Positions 52,700-61,715 are shown, counted from the stretch's first letter. The stretch: 64,000 nt of DNA from Haematomicrobium sanguinis DSM 21259 (GCF_000688395.1 NZ_JIAG01000003.1:186001-250000); one strand, 5' to 3'. Notes: generated by a model from the sequence alone, not told the origin. Program-made: numbers and translations.

Positions 52700-52758
52700 A
52701 AGTACGACGGCGCGTGGTCACCTTTTCGAGCGAAAGGTGACCACGCGCCGTCGTACTT
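52700..52758. terminator. 26-bp perfect inverted repeat, bidirectional terminator candidate
   Basis: Arms 52700-52725 (starts AAGTACGACGGCGCG) and 52733-52758 are perfect complements around TCGAGCG. It lies 6 nt after the MHS gene and 15 nt before the end of the Nramp gene, so it can serve both strands. Its GTACGACGGCG core recurs in the terminator at 30893. Confidence 0.8.
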
Positions 52759-52772
52759 TGTGTATCCGCGGG

Positions 52773-54065
52773 CTAGCCGATCGGTTCCATTCCGGGAATC
52801 AGCTTGGCGCGCGCAATCGCGTTCCAAAGCTCAATGAATCCGGTGGTCAGGTAGAAGACCGCGCAGAGGCCGAGAACGAGGTTGGTGTACCACTTGTTGC
52901 GCCACTCTTTCGGGGTGTTCTTGCTGTTGAGCAGCACGAGCAGCGTGATGGCGAGGAATGGCATGAAGAGGGCGCCGAGCACACCGTAGACCAGGATCAG
53001 TTGAATCGGAGACTTGATCAACCAGACAATGATCAGCGGCGGGATGGTCAGCCAGAAGATGTAGAACTTGTAGTAACTGCCGCCGATTTCGGCACGCGGA
53101 TCGCCCTCGGGGAGCTTTCGCATGCGGCCCCAGAAGTCCGCGAACATGAGCGAGACGCCGTTCCAGACACCCAGAAGCGAGGAGAATGAAGCGGCGAAGA
53201 AGCCGATGAGGAAGATCGGGCTGATGATCGGGCCGTAGCGTTCGGTCAACACGGTGTTCAGGTCGAGGAGGCCCTTATCACCGCTGGCGACCGCAATGTT
53301 TGCGCTGTAGAGCAGTTCCGCGCCGACAATCAGCATGGAGATCACAAAGATGCCGGAGACGATATAGGCAACCGCGTTGTCGATGCGCATGACACGCATG
53401 AACTTCGGGGCAACCCAGCCCTTTTCTTTGAGCCAGTAACCATAGGCGGCTAGCGTGATCGTGCCGCCTACGCCGCCAGCCACGGCCAGCAGGTTGAAGA
53501 TGCTGCCCTCCGGGATCGAGGGGATGAGGCCGGCCAAGATGTCGCCGATGTTCGGGCCGACAATTATGGCTAGACCGACGATCACGACAAACATCACGCC
53601 GACGAAGAATGCCGTGACGCGCTCAAACAGGGTGTAGCGCCCCGCCCAGACGAGCGCCGCGCCGACGAGTCCGCAAATGGTGCCAAGCAATGGGACGGGG
53701 ACGCCGGGGAAGAGAGTGGCGAGCGGTATTGCGGAGGATGCCATTGCCGTGGCGCCGTAGACGAAGCCCCAAATGATGATGTAGGGGCCGAAGTAGAAGG
53801 CGGTCCAGCGTCCGACTTTCCGCCAGCCCTCGTAAATGCTTTCTCCCGTGGCGAGCGTCCAGCGTCCCACGCCTTCGACCAGGACGATCTTAATGATCAC
53901 GCCCATGACGACGGCCCAGAGTAAGGCGTATCCGTATTTTTGGCCGGCAATGAGGGTGGCGACAATGTCGGCGGCGCCAATACCGGTGGCGGCGACGATC
54001 AGGCCCGGGCCAATGAGTTTCCATTTAGGTGTCTCAAGGGAGGAGTCGTTGTGCGGTGAACTCAT
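52773..54065 (-). CDS. mntH: Nramp-family divalent metal transporter
   Basis: A 430-residue membrane transporter with about eleven helices. The N-terminal metal-site segment GPGLIVAATGIGAADIVATL occupies the position of the Nramp helix-1 DPGN motif; here the Asp-Pro-Gly-Asn order is not kept (TGIGAAD), placing it in the divergent Nramp branch of actinobacteria. Helix 6 should supply the Met/Ala metal motif, but it is not obvious. Mn2+ or Fe2+ uptake is therefore uncertain, and Mg2+-type or other solute relatives are possible. ATG at 54065 overlaps an ACTCATGAGT palindrome. Confidence 0.78.
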   Translation of the reverse strand: MSSPHNDSSLETPKWKLIGPGLIVAATGIGAADIVATLIAGQKYGYALLWAVVMGVIIKIVLVEGVGRWTLATGESIYEGWRKVGRWTAFYFGPYIIIWGFVYGATAMASSAIPLATLFPGVPVPLLGTICGLVGAALVWAGRYTLFERVTAFFVGVMFVVIVGLAIIVGPNIGDILAGLIPSIPEGSIFNLLAVAGGVGGTITLAAYGYWLKEKGWVAPKFMRVMRIDNAVAYIVSGIFVISMLIVGAELLYSANIAVASGDKGLLDLNTVLTERYGPIISPIFLIGFFAASFSSLLGVWNGVSLMFADFWGRMRKLPEGDPRAEIGGSYYKFYIFWLTIPPLIIVWLIKSPIQLILVYGVLGALFMPFLAITLLVLLNSKNTPKEWRNKWYTNLVLGLCAVFYLTTGFIELWNAIARAKLIPGMEPIG

Positions 54066-54070
54066 GAGTT
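54059..54070. promoter_or_regulatory. Palindrome AACTCATGAGTT at the Nramp start codon
   Basis: A perfect 12-bp palindrome covering the Nramp start codon. Its inner ten bases ACTCATGAGT (54060-54069) recur at 54177-54186 in the same divergent intergenic region. Confidence 0.4.
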
Positions 54071-54121
54071 TCCTTCTTGCTGAGGACGGAATGTGGTGTG
54101 AATCACGATATGGAGCTTTGA

Positions 54122-54133
54122 CCTAAGCCTAGG
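54122..54133. promoter_or_regulatory. Imperfect DtxR/MntR-like dyad upstream of the Nramp gene
   Basis: CCTAAGCCTAGG is palindromic at 10 of 12 positions and resembles half-sites of DtxR-family metal regulators. It lies 57 nt from the Nramp start. Weak evidence only. Confidence 0.3.
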
Positions 54134-54174
54134 CGGTGCCTGTCGCACTGGAAAACACCGTGGCACTGCGGTAT

Positions 54175-54190
54175 GTTACTCATGAGTAAC
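54175..54190. promoter_or_regulatory. Palindrome GTTACTCATGAGTAAC upstream of the acyl-CoA dehydrogenase gene
   Basis: A perfect 16-bp palindrome sharing the ACTCATGAGT core with the one at 54060-54069. The pair, about 117 bp apart, could be bound by one dimeric regulator controlling both divergent genes. Confidence 0.5.
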
Positions 54191-54262
54191 TTGGCTATCG
54201 TTGATGGTGGTCAGTGTGGACTGCGCACCGGCGGCGGAGCGCCCATTGTGATGGAGGCACCT

Positions 54263-55453
54263 GTGGCGAAACAGGCTTTAGATACCAGCAATCTTCCGTT
54301 CGACAACGGCGACTTTTACGAGTTTGAAGCGCTCTTGAGCGATGCCGAGCGTGGGAAACTGGCGGATGCGCGCGATTTCTTGGACAAGGAAGTGCGTCCG
54401 ATCGCCAATGAGTATTGGCTCAAGGCAGAGTTCCCCATGGAGCTCATTCCCAAGATCGCCGAGCTCGATGTCATGTCACCGATGCATCGTCAGGGCCACT
54501 CCGCGCTCTATGCGGGATTGCTGCACGCCGAGTTCACCCGTGCCGACACCTCGGTTGCGACGTTTATGGGCGTGCACGACGGTTTGTTCACCGGATCGAT
54601 CGAAGCGCTCGCTTCCGAGGAGCAAAAGGCGGAGTGGTTGCCGGACATCTACGCCATGAAAAAGATCGGCGCCTTTGGGTTGACCGAGCCTCTCGGCGGA
54701 TCCGATGTTGCCGGTGGCACGCGGACCACCGCTGAGAAGCAGGGCGATACGTGGGTCTTGAACGGGGCGAAGCGGTGGATTGGCAACGCGACGTTCTCGG
54801 ATTGGGTCGTGATTTATGCCCGTGACGTGGCGGACAACCAGGTCAAAGGGTTTTTGGTGGACACGTCCCTGCCTGGGTATGCCGCATCCAAGATTGAGAA
54901 CAAGATTTCGTTGCGCTCGGTACAAAATGCCGACATCACTCTCACGAACGTGGAAGTTCCCGAGCACTTCAAGCTGGCCGGTGCCAATTCCTTTAAGGAT
55001 GTCAACAAGGTGCTCAAGGTGACGCGCCTGGCCGTCGCGTGGCAGGCCGTGGGGCAGCAGATGGCCGCGTTCGAGGTGGCACGGAAGTACGCGCTGACCC
55101 GCGAACAGTTTGGCAAACCCATCGGCGCGAACCAGCTCATCCAGGAGCAGCTGACTCAAATCTTGGGCAACACTGTGGCGTCGATGGGGATGATGGTGCG
55201 CCTGGCGCAGCTGGAGGATCAGGGCATTGCCCGCGATGAGCAGTCCGCTCTCGCAAAGGCGTTCACGACGGCGCGCATGCGGGAATCTGTGGCCCTGGGG
55301 CGAAGCATCCTGGGTGGAAACGGCATCGTCACCGACTACGAGATGGCCAAAATCTTCACCGACGCCGAAGCGATTTACTCTTACGAAGGCACCTACGAGA
55401 TCAACACCCTCGTCGCGGGACGAGCCATTACCGGAATGGCCGCGTTCGTGTAG
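54263..55453 (+). CDS. Acyl-CoA dehydrogenase (glutaryl-CoA dehydrogenase-like)
   Basis: A 396-residue FAD flavoenzyme oxidising an acyl-CoA at the alpha-beta position. Signatures are FGLTEPLGGSDVAGGTRTTA (FAD/substrate loop), AKRWIGNATFSDWVVIYARD, and near the end LGGNGIVTDYEMAKIFTDAE with the catalytic-Glu region YEGTYEINTL. The latter motifs are typical of the glutaryl-CoA/short-chain branch. I start at GTG 54263 because GGAGG lies 5 nt upstream and the length then fits the family; in-frame ATGs at 54251 and 54173 are less supported. A TetR regulator follows downstream. Confidence 0.9.
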   Translation: MAKQALDTSNLPFDNGDFYEFEALLSDAERGKLADARDFLDKEVRPIANEYWLKAEFPMELIPKIAELDVMSPMHRQGHSALYAGLLHAEFTRADTSVATFMGVHDGLFTGSIEALASEEQKAEWLPDIYAMKKIGAFGLTEPLGGSDVAGGTRTTAEKQGDTWVLNGAKRWIGNATFSDWVVIYARDVADNQVKGFLVDTSLPGYAASKIENKISLRSVQNADITLTNVEVPEHFKLAGANSFKDVNKVLKVTRLAVAWQAVGQQMAAFEVARKYALTREQFGKPIGANQLIQEQLTQILGNTVASMGMMVRLAQLEDQGIARDEQSALAKAFTTARMRESVALGRSILGGNGIVTDYEMAKIFTDAEAIYSYEGTYEINTLVAGRAITGMAAFV

Positions 55454-55466
55454 GCGTTCGCCGCGC

Positions 55467-55546
55467 AACTTATGCGCAATAGACGTGGCCGCCGGTGAGC
55501 ATAAACACTTATGCTCACCGGCGGCCCCTTTCCGTGAGCATAAGTT
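55467..55546. terminator. Nested inverted repeats with four GCATAA elements
   Basis: Inner arms of 18 nt (55487-55504 and 55509-55526, GGCCGCCGGTGAGCATAA and complement) enclose ACAC. Outer arms AACTTATGC (55467-55475) and GCATAAGTT (55538-55546) pair around them. The element follows the acyl-CoA dehydrogenase by 14 nt and precedes tetR by 57 nt. It can be a terminator and also a cluster of regulator sites. No U tract. Confidence 0.65.
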
Positions 55547-55588
55547 ATTGGGGGTTCGCGGGCTACCTTTACAAAAAGACGAAAACTG

Positions 55589-55600
55589 TAATACTTGTAT
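55589..55600 (+). promoter_or_regulatory. tetR promoter -10 overlapping a small dyad
   Basis: TAATAC (55589-55594) is a good -10 and lies so close to the ATG at 55603 that the transcript could be leaderless or nearly so. ATAC-TT-GTAT (55591-55600) is a palindrome over it, suitable for autoregulation. Confidence 0.4.
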
Positions 55601-55602
55601 GT

Positions 55603-56163
55603 ATGAGTGCGGCACGTACGAGTCGAGGCACCAGCAGGGAGCAAGCGGTTGAAGCCGCCTACTACGCATTCGCCAAGAACGGGCTGGAGCGCACCGGCAT
55701 GCAAGACATTGCACGGGAACTCGGGAAGACGCGTCCTGTGGTGTACCGTTTCTTCACGGATAAGAATGACGCGTTCCGCCAAGTGACTAAACATCTGCTT
55801 GATCGCACGCTGGCGGTTGCTCAGGCCGCCGCTCGGGGCCAGGGCACACCAGATGAGCGGATCTTCGGTGTTCTCGATGCCAAGCTCACCCTTGCGGTGC
55901 GCATTCATGAGGCGAGCCCCCATTTCGGCCGCGCTCTGTTGGCCGAAGACACCGGGCTCGTCGCCGACCTTGCCCGCGACTACATGGCAGCGCTCGGCGC
56001 TCTGCTGGTCGAGATACTCAAGACCGAGATGCCGCTGATGCCCTCGCGGGAGCTCAGTATTATCCTGCTCGCCCTCACCCGCGGTCTCGAGGATGACCTG
56101 AGCGATCCCGCGGGCACGCGCGCACAACTCAGACTCGCCATCTCACTTCTCGCCCGCCCCTAA
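55603..56163 (+). CDS. TetR-family transcriptional regulator
   Basis: A 186-residue repressor. The N-terminal TetR HTH spans about residues 10-57 (AVEAAYYAFAKNGLERTGMQ, then DIARELGKTRPVVYRFF), followed by a helical ligand domain. The ATG at 55603 fits the family boundary; longer frames upstream run into the palindromes. It lies 30 nt before an alpha/beta hydrolase gene and likely forms a unit with it. It may also control the acyl-CoA dehydrogenase upstream, as many TetR proteins do for acyl-CoA metabolism. Confidence 0.9.
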   Translation: MSAARTSRGTSREQAVEAAYYAFAKNGLERTGMQDIARELGKTRPVVYRFFTDKNDAFRQVTKHLLDRTLAVAQAAARGQGTPDERIFGVLDAKLTLAVRIHEASPHFGRALLAEDTGLVADLARDYMAALGALLVEILKTEMPLMPSRELSIILLALTRGLEDDLSDPAGTRAQLRLAISLLARP

Positions 56164-56193
56164 CAGCCTCACATCAGTAAAGGACCGGTCAGG

Positions 56194-57165
56194 ATGTCCA
56201 CCCGCGAAAAAACCTACGCCGACCAAGAGGCGTGGCGCGATCTCCAAGAATTCCTTCCCGTACGTCTGCGCTTAAGCGAGGCGAACCAGATGCCGACCGA
56301 AGAATTTTGGACCTGGAACTCTCATCAAATCCACCTCGATCGCTACCCAAATCCGGAGGCGCCAGCTAGGGTGCTACTGCATCACGGGGTGGGCACGAAC
56401 GGACGCCAAATGACACTCATCCTCGGGCGCACGCTTGCCGAGCGGGGGTGGGACGTGAGCTCAATCGACAATCTCGGATATGGAATGACGAAGGTCGCCG
56501 AGGGTGCAAGCTACACGTATGAGGATTGGGTGAACATGGTTCTGGACTACCTCGCGTACATGAAGAGCGAGGATGGGCGGCCCATCGTTCTCTATGGGCT
56601 CAGTGCCGGCGGCATGTTGACCTACCACGTCGCGGCGGCCGCTCCGGCGGGAACCCTCGCGGGGATCGTCGGCATGACCTTTTTGGACCAGCGACTTACG
56701 CAGGTGCGCCGCGACACCGCGCACGATCCACTCACCGCACTCATTGGGCCCGTCGTGATGCGGTTGCTGTCCAAGACTCGGCTCGGCGACATCAAAATAC
56801 CCATGACCCTCGCGTCCAAGATGTCGGCGCTCGCCAACGACCCGGGGGCCATGAAGGTGTTCCTCAAGGACAAGACAAGCGCCGCGAACTCGGTTCCCAT
56901 GCGCTTCTTGGATAGTTACCTGAATTATCAGCCCGCACTCGAGCCGAAAGAATTCGCCGCGTGCCCCGTTCTCTTGACCCAGCCCGCCGAGGACCGTTGG
57001 TCGCCGCTACAGCTGAGCAAGCCTGTCCTAGACGCGATCACCAAGGTTCCGGTGGAGACGGTTTTATTGGATGGCGCCGGCCACTTTCCGCTGGAAGAAC
57101 CAGGCCTTACTCAGATGCAAGATGCCATCGATGAGTTCATCCGCACGGCAACGAAAGTCCGGTAG
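56194..57165 (+). CDS. Alpha/beta hydrolase
   Basis: A 323-residue cytoplasmic hydrolase. LLHHGVGTNGRQM forms the oxyanion region, YGLSAGGML the nucleophile elbow, AEDRWSP supplies a candidate acid, and DGAGHFPLEEPG the catalytic His. AAAGGA precedes the ATG at 56194. It resembles serine aminopeptidase S33/esterase-type proteins; substrate unknown. Coupling with the TetR gene and proximity to acyl-CoA dehydrogenase suggest lipid or ester catabolism. Confidence 0.85.
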   Translation: MSTREKTYADQEAWRDLQEFLPVRLRLSEANQMPTEEFWTWNSHQIHLDRYPNPEAPARVLLHHGVGTNGRQMTLILGRTLAERGWDVSSIDNLGYGMTKVAEGASYTYEDWVNMVLDYLAYMKSEDGRPIVLYGLSAGGMLTYHVAAAAPAGTLAGIVGMTFLDQRLTQVRRDTAHDPLTALIGPVVMRLLSKTRLGDIKIPMTLASKMSALANDPGAMKVFLKDKTSAANSVPMRFLDSYLNYQPALEPKEFAACPVLLTQPAEDRWSPLQLSKPVLDAITKVPVETVLLDGAGHFPLEEPGLTQMQDAIDEFIRTATKVR

Positions 57166-57183
57166 CGGACTCACCGGCTTCGG

Positions 57184-57606
57184 CTAGTCGACGTCTTGGA
57201 CGAGTTCCTTGAGACGGCTGGAAAGACTGATAAACATCGAGTAAATGTCCACGGTTTCGCCCGCTTCGACGCGGCGTAGGATCATCGGCAACGGGTTGAC
57301 GATCAATGTCGTTTCACTGCGATTGAGCGCAACGTATTCGCCGTCCTCGTCCTCGACGCTCACCCAGTCCAGCCCCACGTCCTGCGCGAGAGCGTCACCC
57401 AAGCAGGCGCCGAGAGCAATGAGATTACCTTCACTGATGGTGAGGTCTTCGGTCTGGGCCAAATACGTGTTGATAATGGCAAGCTTGACGCTCAGCTCTT
57501 CATATTTTTGCTGTTCGTCCTCGGGCAAAAACCCCAGGAGCCATTCGCGAAACCGGGCAAGTTCTAGGGCGTCTTCGGGCTTAAGCGGCACGATCGTGTT
57601 GCTCAT
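57184..57606 (-). CDS. DUF3806-domain protein
   Basis: A 140-residue acidic cytoplasmic protein. The central GACLGDALAQDVGLDWVSVE and the later NPLPMILRRVEAGETVDIY segments match the DUF3806 pattern. Function unknown. It lies 12 nt upstream of the end of the M23 gene on the same strand, so it may share that transcript. Confidence 0.72.
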   Translation of the reverse strand: MSNTIVPLKPEDALELARFREWLLGFLPEDEQQKYEELSVKLAIINTYLAQTEDLTISEGNLIALGACLGDALAQDVGLDWVSVEDEDGEYVALNRSETTLIVNPLPMILRRVEAGETVDIYSMFISLSSRLKELVQDVD

Positions 57607-57618
57607 GCTCCGACCCTA

Positions 57619-58173
57619 CTAGCCATTCCACGGAAGCAACACCGACGGTCTCGTTTCCCGCACAAATTGCAACGGGTTGACGTACTCACCGTCCTCACGT
57701 GCGCCCCAGTGGATGGCAGATTGTCCGTCGTGCAGCATTGCGGCTACCGTGCCGATCACCTCCCCTCGCAACACACGGTCGCCCACTTTCAGTTCACTCT
57801 CGACCGGTTCATAACTGGTCAAGACGCCGTTGTCATGGCGGACGCTGAGCACGGGCCGATCCACCACCACGCCGACAAACCACACCGTCCCATCGGCGGG
57901 CGCCAGCACTTCTTGCCCAGCGCCCGCAGCCAAGTCCACGCCGCGATGCCCGGGCATCCAGTTCTTGGGCGGCTTGTCGAAATCTCGAACCACCTCGGGT
58001 ACAGGGGAGAGTGGCCACGCCCAGCCTGCGGGAGCGCCCACGCCTGCGAGGGCGGAACCGGTTCCCACAAGAACCAGGGCAACGCTCACGAGAAGGCCCG
58101 CTACCAAGGCGAGGTGCGTGCGGATGTCGGGGACACGCCGTCGTGCATCATGAAAGGAAATTGCCGAAGCCAT
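57619..58173 (-). CDS. M23/LytM-family peptidase-like protein lacking the catalytic His
   Basis: A 184-residue protein with one N-terminal hydrophobic segment (about residues 20-44; signal peptide or anchor) and a LytM domain (about 65-170). The first zinc ligands are present in GHRGVDLA (His and Asp), and the last in AIHWGAR, but the first His of the usual HxH is Ala. The catalytic base is thus missing, as I recall for other actinobacterial members next to rpsB (often CLHWG). It may bind peptidoglycan or activate an amidase rather than cut. Divergent from rpsB. Confidence 0.82.
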   Translation of the reverse strand: MASAISFHDARRRVPDIRTHLALVAGLLVSVALVLVGTGSALAGVGAPAGWAWPLSPVPEVVRDFDKPPKNWMPGHRGVDLAAGAGQEVLAPADGTVWFVGVVVDRPVLSVRHDNGVLTSYEPVESELKVGDRVLRGEVIGTVAAMLHDGQSAIHWGAREDGEYVNPLQFVRETRPSVLLPWNG

Positions 58174-58224
58174 GGCACCAGGGTGAGCGCAAAGTTCCCT
58201 TGGTGCCAGCGCAAAATGTGCCTT

Positions 58225-58298
58225 TGTGGATAACTCGCGGGAATCGGCGGCCTGTGTAGGAGCATCCGGTCAAGTGGCGCCCAAGAATACGCTAGAAT
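58225..58298 (+). promoter_or_regulatory. rpsB upstream region: DnaA-box-like sequence and promoter candidate
   Basis: TGTGGATAA (58225-58233, the reverse complement of TTATCCACA) and a TAGAAT -10 candidate (58293-58298) lie in the 269-nt gap before rpsB. The leader then contains palindromes CCGTCATGACGG (58329-58340) and TCCACC-CC-GGTGGA (58354-58367), which might form an autoregulatory S2 leader structure. Confidence 0.35.
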
Positions 58299-58442
58299 AG
58301 ATGCAGCAGCTACGGCTGACTACGCGCGCCGTCATGACGGTTGCACCCTGTGGTCCACCCCGGTGGATGGGGCGCGGCACACGGCGCTAGGAAAATAACC
58401 ATCAAAATCGCGCGATTTTTCGCGCCACAAAGGAGATACGGC

Positions 58443-59357
58443 ATGCCCGTAGTAACTATGCGCCAGCTGCTGGACAGCGGCGTTCACTTTGGTCACCAGA
58501 CCCGCCGCTGGAACCCGAAGATGAAGCGTTTCATTTTCACCGAGCGCAACGGCATCTACATCATCGATCTGCAGCAGTCGCTGTCCTACATCGACCGCGC
58601 CTACGAATTCATCAAGGAGACCGTTGCTCGCGGCGGTTCGGTGCTGTTCGTGGGAACCAAGAAGCAGGCCCAGGAGGCCATTGCCGAGCAGGCCACCCGC
58701 GTGGGCCAGCCCTACGTCAACCATCGCTGGTTGGGCGGCATGCTCACCAACTTCCAGACCGTTTCCAAGCGAATCTCGCGCATGAAGGAACTGGAAGAGA
58801 TTAATTACGACGACGTAGCCGGTTCTGGTCACACCAAGAAAGAACTGTTGCTCTTGAACCGCGAATTGGTGAAGCTTCAGGCCAACCTCGGCGGTATCCG
58901 CAACCTCACCAAGACCCCCTCCATCCTCTGGGTTGTTGACACCAAGAAGGAGCACCTCGCCATTGATGAGGCGCGCAAGCTCGGCATCCCCGTGGTCGCG
59001 ATTCTGGACACCAACTGCGATCCGGATGAGGTCGACTTCCCGATCCCGGGTAACGATGACGCGATCCGCGCCGTCAACCTGTTGACCCGCGTTGTTGCCG
59101 ACGCCGTGGCCGATGGCCTGCTGGCTCGCAACAAGGGCGGCGAAAGCGCCGAGTCCGCCGAAGAGCCGATGGCCGAGTGGGAGCGCGAGCTCCTCGAGTC
59201 CGGCAAGGCCGACGACGAGACCGTTGCCGAAACCGTTGTCGAAGAGGGCGCCAAGAGCACCGACGCCGCCGACGCCGTGGCCAACGAAGCCTCCATTGCT
59301 GAAGTTGAAGAAGCCGCTGAAGCCGCTGGCGAGCCAGTAGCCGAAGAAACCAAGTAA
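58443..59357 (+). CDS. rpsB: 30S ribosomal protein S2
   Basis: Structural protein of the small ribosomal subunit. 304 residues. The conserved core opens [20 protein letters not shown] and holds [11 protein letters not shown] and NTCDPD-like [11 protein letters not shown]. The last 60 residues are an Ala/Glu-rich acidic tail (EESAEEP- and EEAAEAAGE-like runs), common in actinobacterial S2. ATG at 58443 with AAAGGAG 7 nt upstream. First gene of rpsB-tsf. Confidence 0.98.
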   Translation: MPVVTMRQLLDSGVHFGHQTRRWNPKMKRFIFTERNGIYIIDLQQSLSYIDRAYEFIKETVARGGSVLFVGTKKQAQEAIAEQATRVGQPYVNHRWLGGMLTNFQTVSKRISRMKELEEINYDDVAGSGHTKKELLLLNRELVKLQANLGGIRNLTKTPSILWVVDTKKEHLAIDEARKLGIPVVAILDTNCDPDEVDFPIPGNDDAIRAVNLLTRVVADAVADGLLARNKGGESAESAEEPMAEWERELLESGKADDETVAETVVEEGAKSTDAADAVANEASIAEVEEAAEAAGEPVAEETK

Positions 59358-59368
59358 CAACACTGGGG

Positions 59369-59398
59369 GTGGTGTGGGTGAAGCGCCCACACCACTTT
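59369..59398 (+). terminator. Intergenic hairpin between rpsB and tsf (attenuator candidate)
   Basis: GTGGTGTGGG (59369-59378) pairs with CCCACACCAC (59386-59395) around TGAAGCG, then TTT. It could reduce tsf transcription relative to rpsB. Confidence 0.65.
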
Positions 59399-59441
59399 CC
59401 ATGTTCAGACCACTGCACATATTTTTTGAGAAGGAGTTGAG

Positions 59442-60269
<828 letters not shown>

Positions 60270-60299
60270 CCATTTAGGGTAGGCTCAAGCCAAGAACGC

Positions 60300-60342
60300 G
60301 AGAAAAGGGGGTGGACACTACCTGTGACCACCCCCTTTTCTC
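60300..60342 (+). terminator. Terminator after rpsB-tsf
   Basis: GAGAAAAGGGGGTGG (60300-60314) pairs perfectly with CCACCCCCTTTTCTC (60328-60342) around a 13-nt loop. The T run lies inside the 3' arm. Confidence 0.85.
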
Positions 60343-60416
60343 ATGCCATCATTTACTACACTCTGCTACTGCACAGTGCATACTTCACACTGCAATCGTG
60401 ACCCGGGAGGACACCC

Positions 60417-61139
60417 ATGACCGACACTCTTGATACGCCCAAGCGGCGCGTACTCCTCAAACTTTCCGGCGAGGTCTTCGGCGGCGGCAGCGTGGGCGTC
60501 GATCCCGCGACGGTGCGGGGCATCGCCGAACAAATCGCCGCGGCGGCCGAGGAAGTGGAAGTGGCTATTGTGGTGGGTGGCGGTAACTTCTTCCGCGGCG
60601 CCGAACTGTCCCAGGCAGGCATGGATCGGAGCCGTGCGGACTACATGGGAATGCTCGGAACGGTCATGAACTGCCTGGCCCTCCAAGACTTCTTGGAGCA
60701 AGAGGGCGTCGAGACCCGCGTGCAAACTGCGATCACCATGGGACAGGTTGCCGAGGCGTACATTCCGCGCCGGGCGATCCGCCATCTGGAAAAGGGCCGT
60801 GTGGTCATCTTCGGCGCCGGCGCCGGGATGCCCTACTTCACCACCGATACCGTTGCCGTGCAGAGGGCACTGGAAGTGCACGCGGACGAGGTACTCGTGG
60901 CCAAGAACGGTGTGGACGGGGTGTTCTCCGCTGATCCCAAGCTTGATCCCACCGCCACCAAGTTCGATCACCTCACCTATGAGGAGGCAATGCGCCGATC
61001 ACTGCGCATTATGGATCAGGCCGCATTTGCGATGTGCCGGGACAATGACGTGAAAGCACTCGTGTTCCAGATGGATCTAGAGGGCAACGTGACCCGTGCC
61101 ATTAATGGTGATGAAATTGGTACCCGCCTGACGAACTAG
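60417..61139 (+). CDS. pyrH: UMP kinase
   Basis: Phosphorylates UMP to UDP in pyrimidine synthesis; hexameric amino-acid-kinase fold. 240 residues. [13 protein letters not shown] at the N-terminus, [10 protein letters not shown], the conserved [15 protein letters not shown], and [15 protein letters not shown] are seen. ATG at 60417 with GGGAGG upstream. Confidence 0.97.
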   Translation: MTDTLDTPKRRVLLKLSGEVFGGGSVGVDPATVRGIAEQIAAAAEEVEVAIVVGGGNFFRGAELSQAGMDRSRADYMGMLGTVMNCLALQDFLEQEGVETRVQTAITMGQVAEAYIPRRAIRHLEKGRVVIFGAGAGMPYFTTDTVAVQRALEVHADEVLVAKNGVDGVFSADPKLDPTATKFDHLTYEEAMRRSLRIMDQAAFAMCRDNDVKALVFQMDLEGNVTRAINGDEIGTRLTN

Positions 61140-61205
61140 GTGACATAGACTCGCCGGTACGAGGTTCCGCGGGGTACCTCGAGACCGATGCTATTTGGGG
61201 GAATC

Positions 61206-61715
61206 ATGTCGGGTGGAACTTTAGCCGGAAGCTCGTCTCAGCCGGCCACGAACAAACGGGTGCTGGGGTGGGGCCTCGTTGCCCTGATCGTAGTGCTACT
61301 GATCGCGTTGCCGCTCAGCTTGAGTGCCATCGGAAATGCCCAGGCGGAATCGGGTCAGGACGCCGGGGTGTGGAACCTCGTGGGCGCGGCGGGAACGTAC
61401 TATGCAACACCCGTCGGAGTTGTCCTGGTGGTCATGTATTACCTGATTTTCACGGTGCGCCAACTCTCGCGGAAGACCATTGCGCGGATCGTTGATATCA
61501 CCATTCTGCTTCTATTAGCGCTCTCCGTCGCGGCGTTGGCTTTCCTCGTCATTGTGAGCCAAACGACCGGGGGAGGAGAAGCAGGGCTCGGCCTTGCCAT
61601 CTATGTCGGCTTGGTCCCGGCCACAACCGCGGTCTGGATCATTGCCGCACTCCTCGCACTCAAGGCGATCGCGCTCAAAATCTATCCGGCCCCGGAGCGC
61701 GCCGAATCGCGATAG
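61206..61715 (+). CDS. Four-helix membrane protein of unknown function
   Basis: A 169-residue hydrophobic protein with about four membrane segments (about residues 22-45, 63-85, 95-120, 130-155) and short polar ends. No motif recognised. ATG at 61206 has GGGGGAA just upstream; an in-frame ATG at 61188 is less supported. It lies between pyrH and frr, 66 nt after pyrH. Confidence 0.65.
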   Translation: MSGGTLAGSSSQPATNKRVLGWGLVALIVVLLIALPLSLSAIGNAQAESGQDAGVWNLVGAAGTYYATPVGVVLVVMYYLIFTVRQLSRKTIARIVDITILLLLALSVAALAFLVIVSQTTGGGEAGLGLAIYVGLVPATTAVWIIAALLALKAIALKIYPAPERAESR

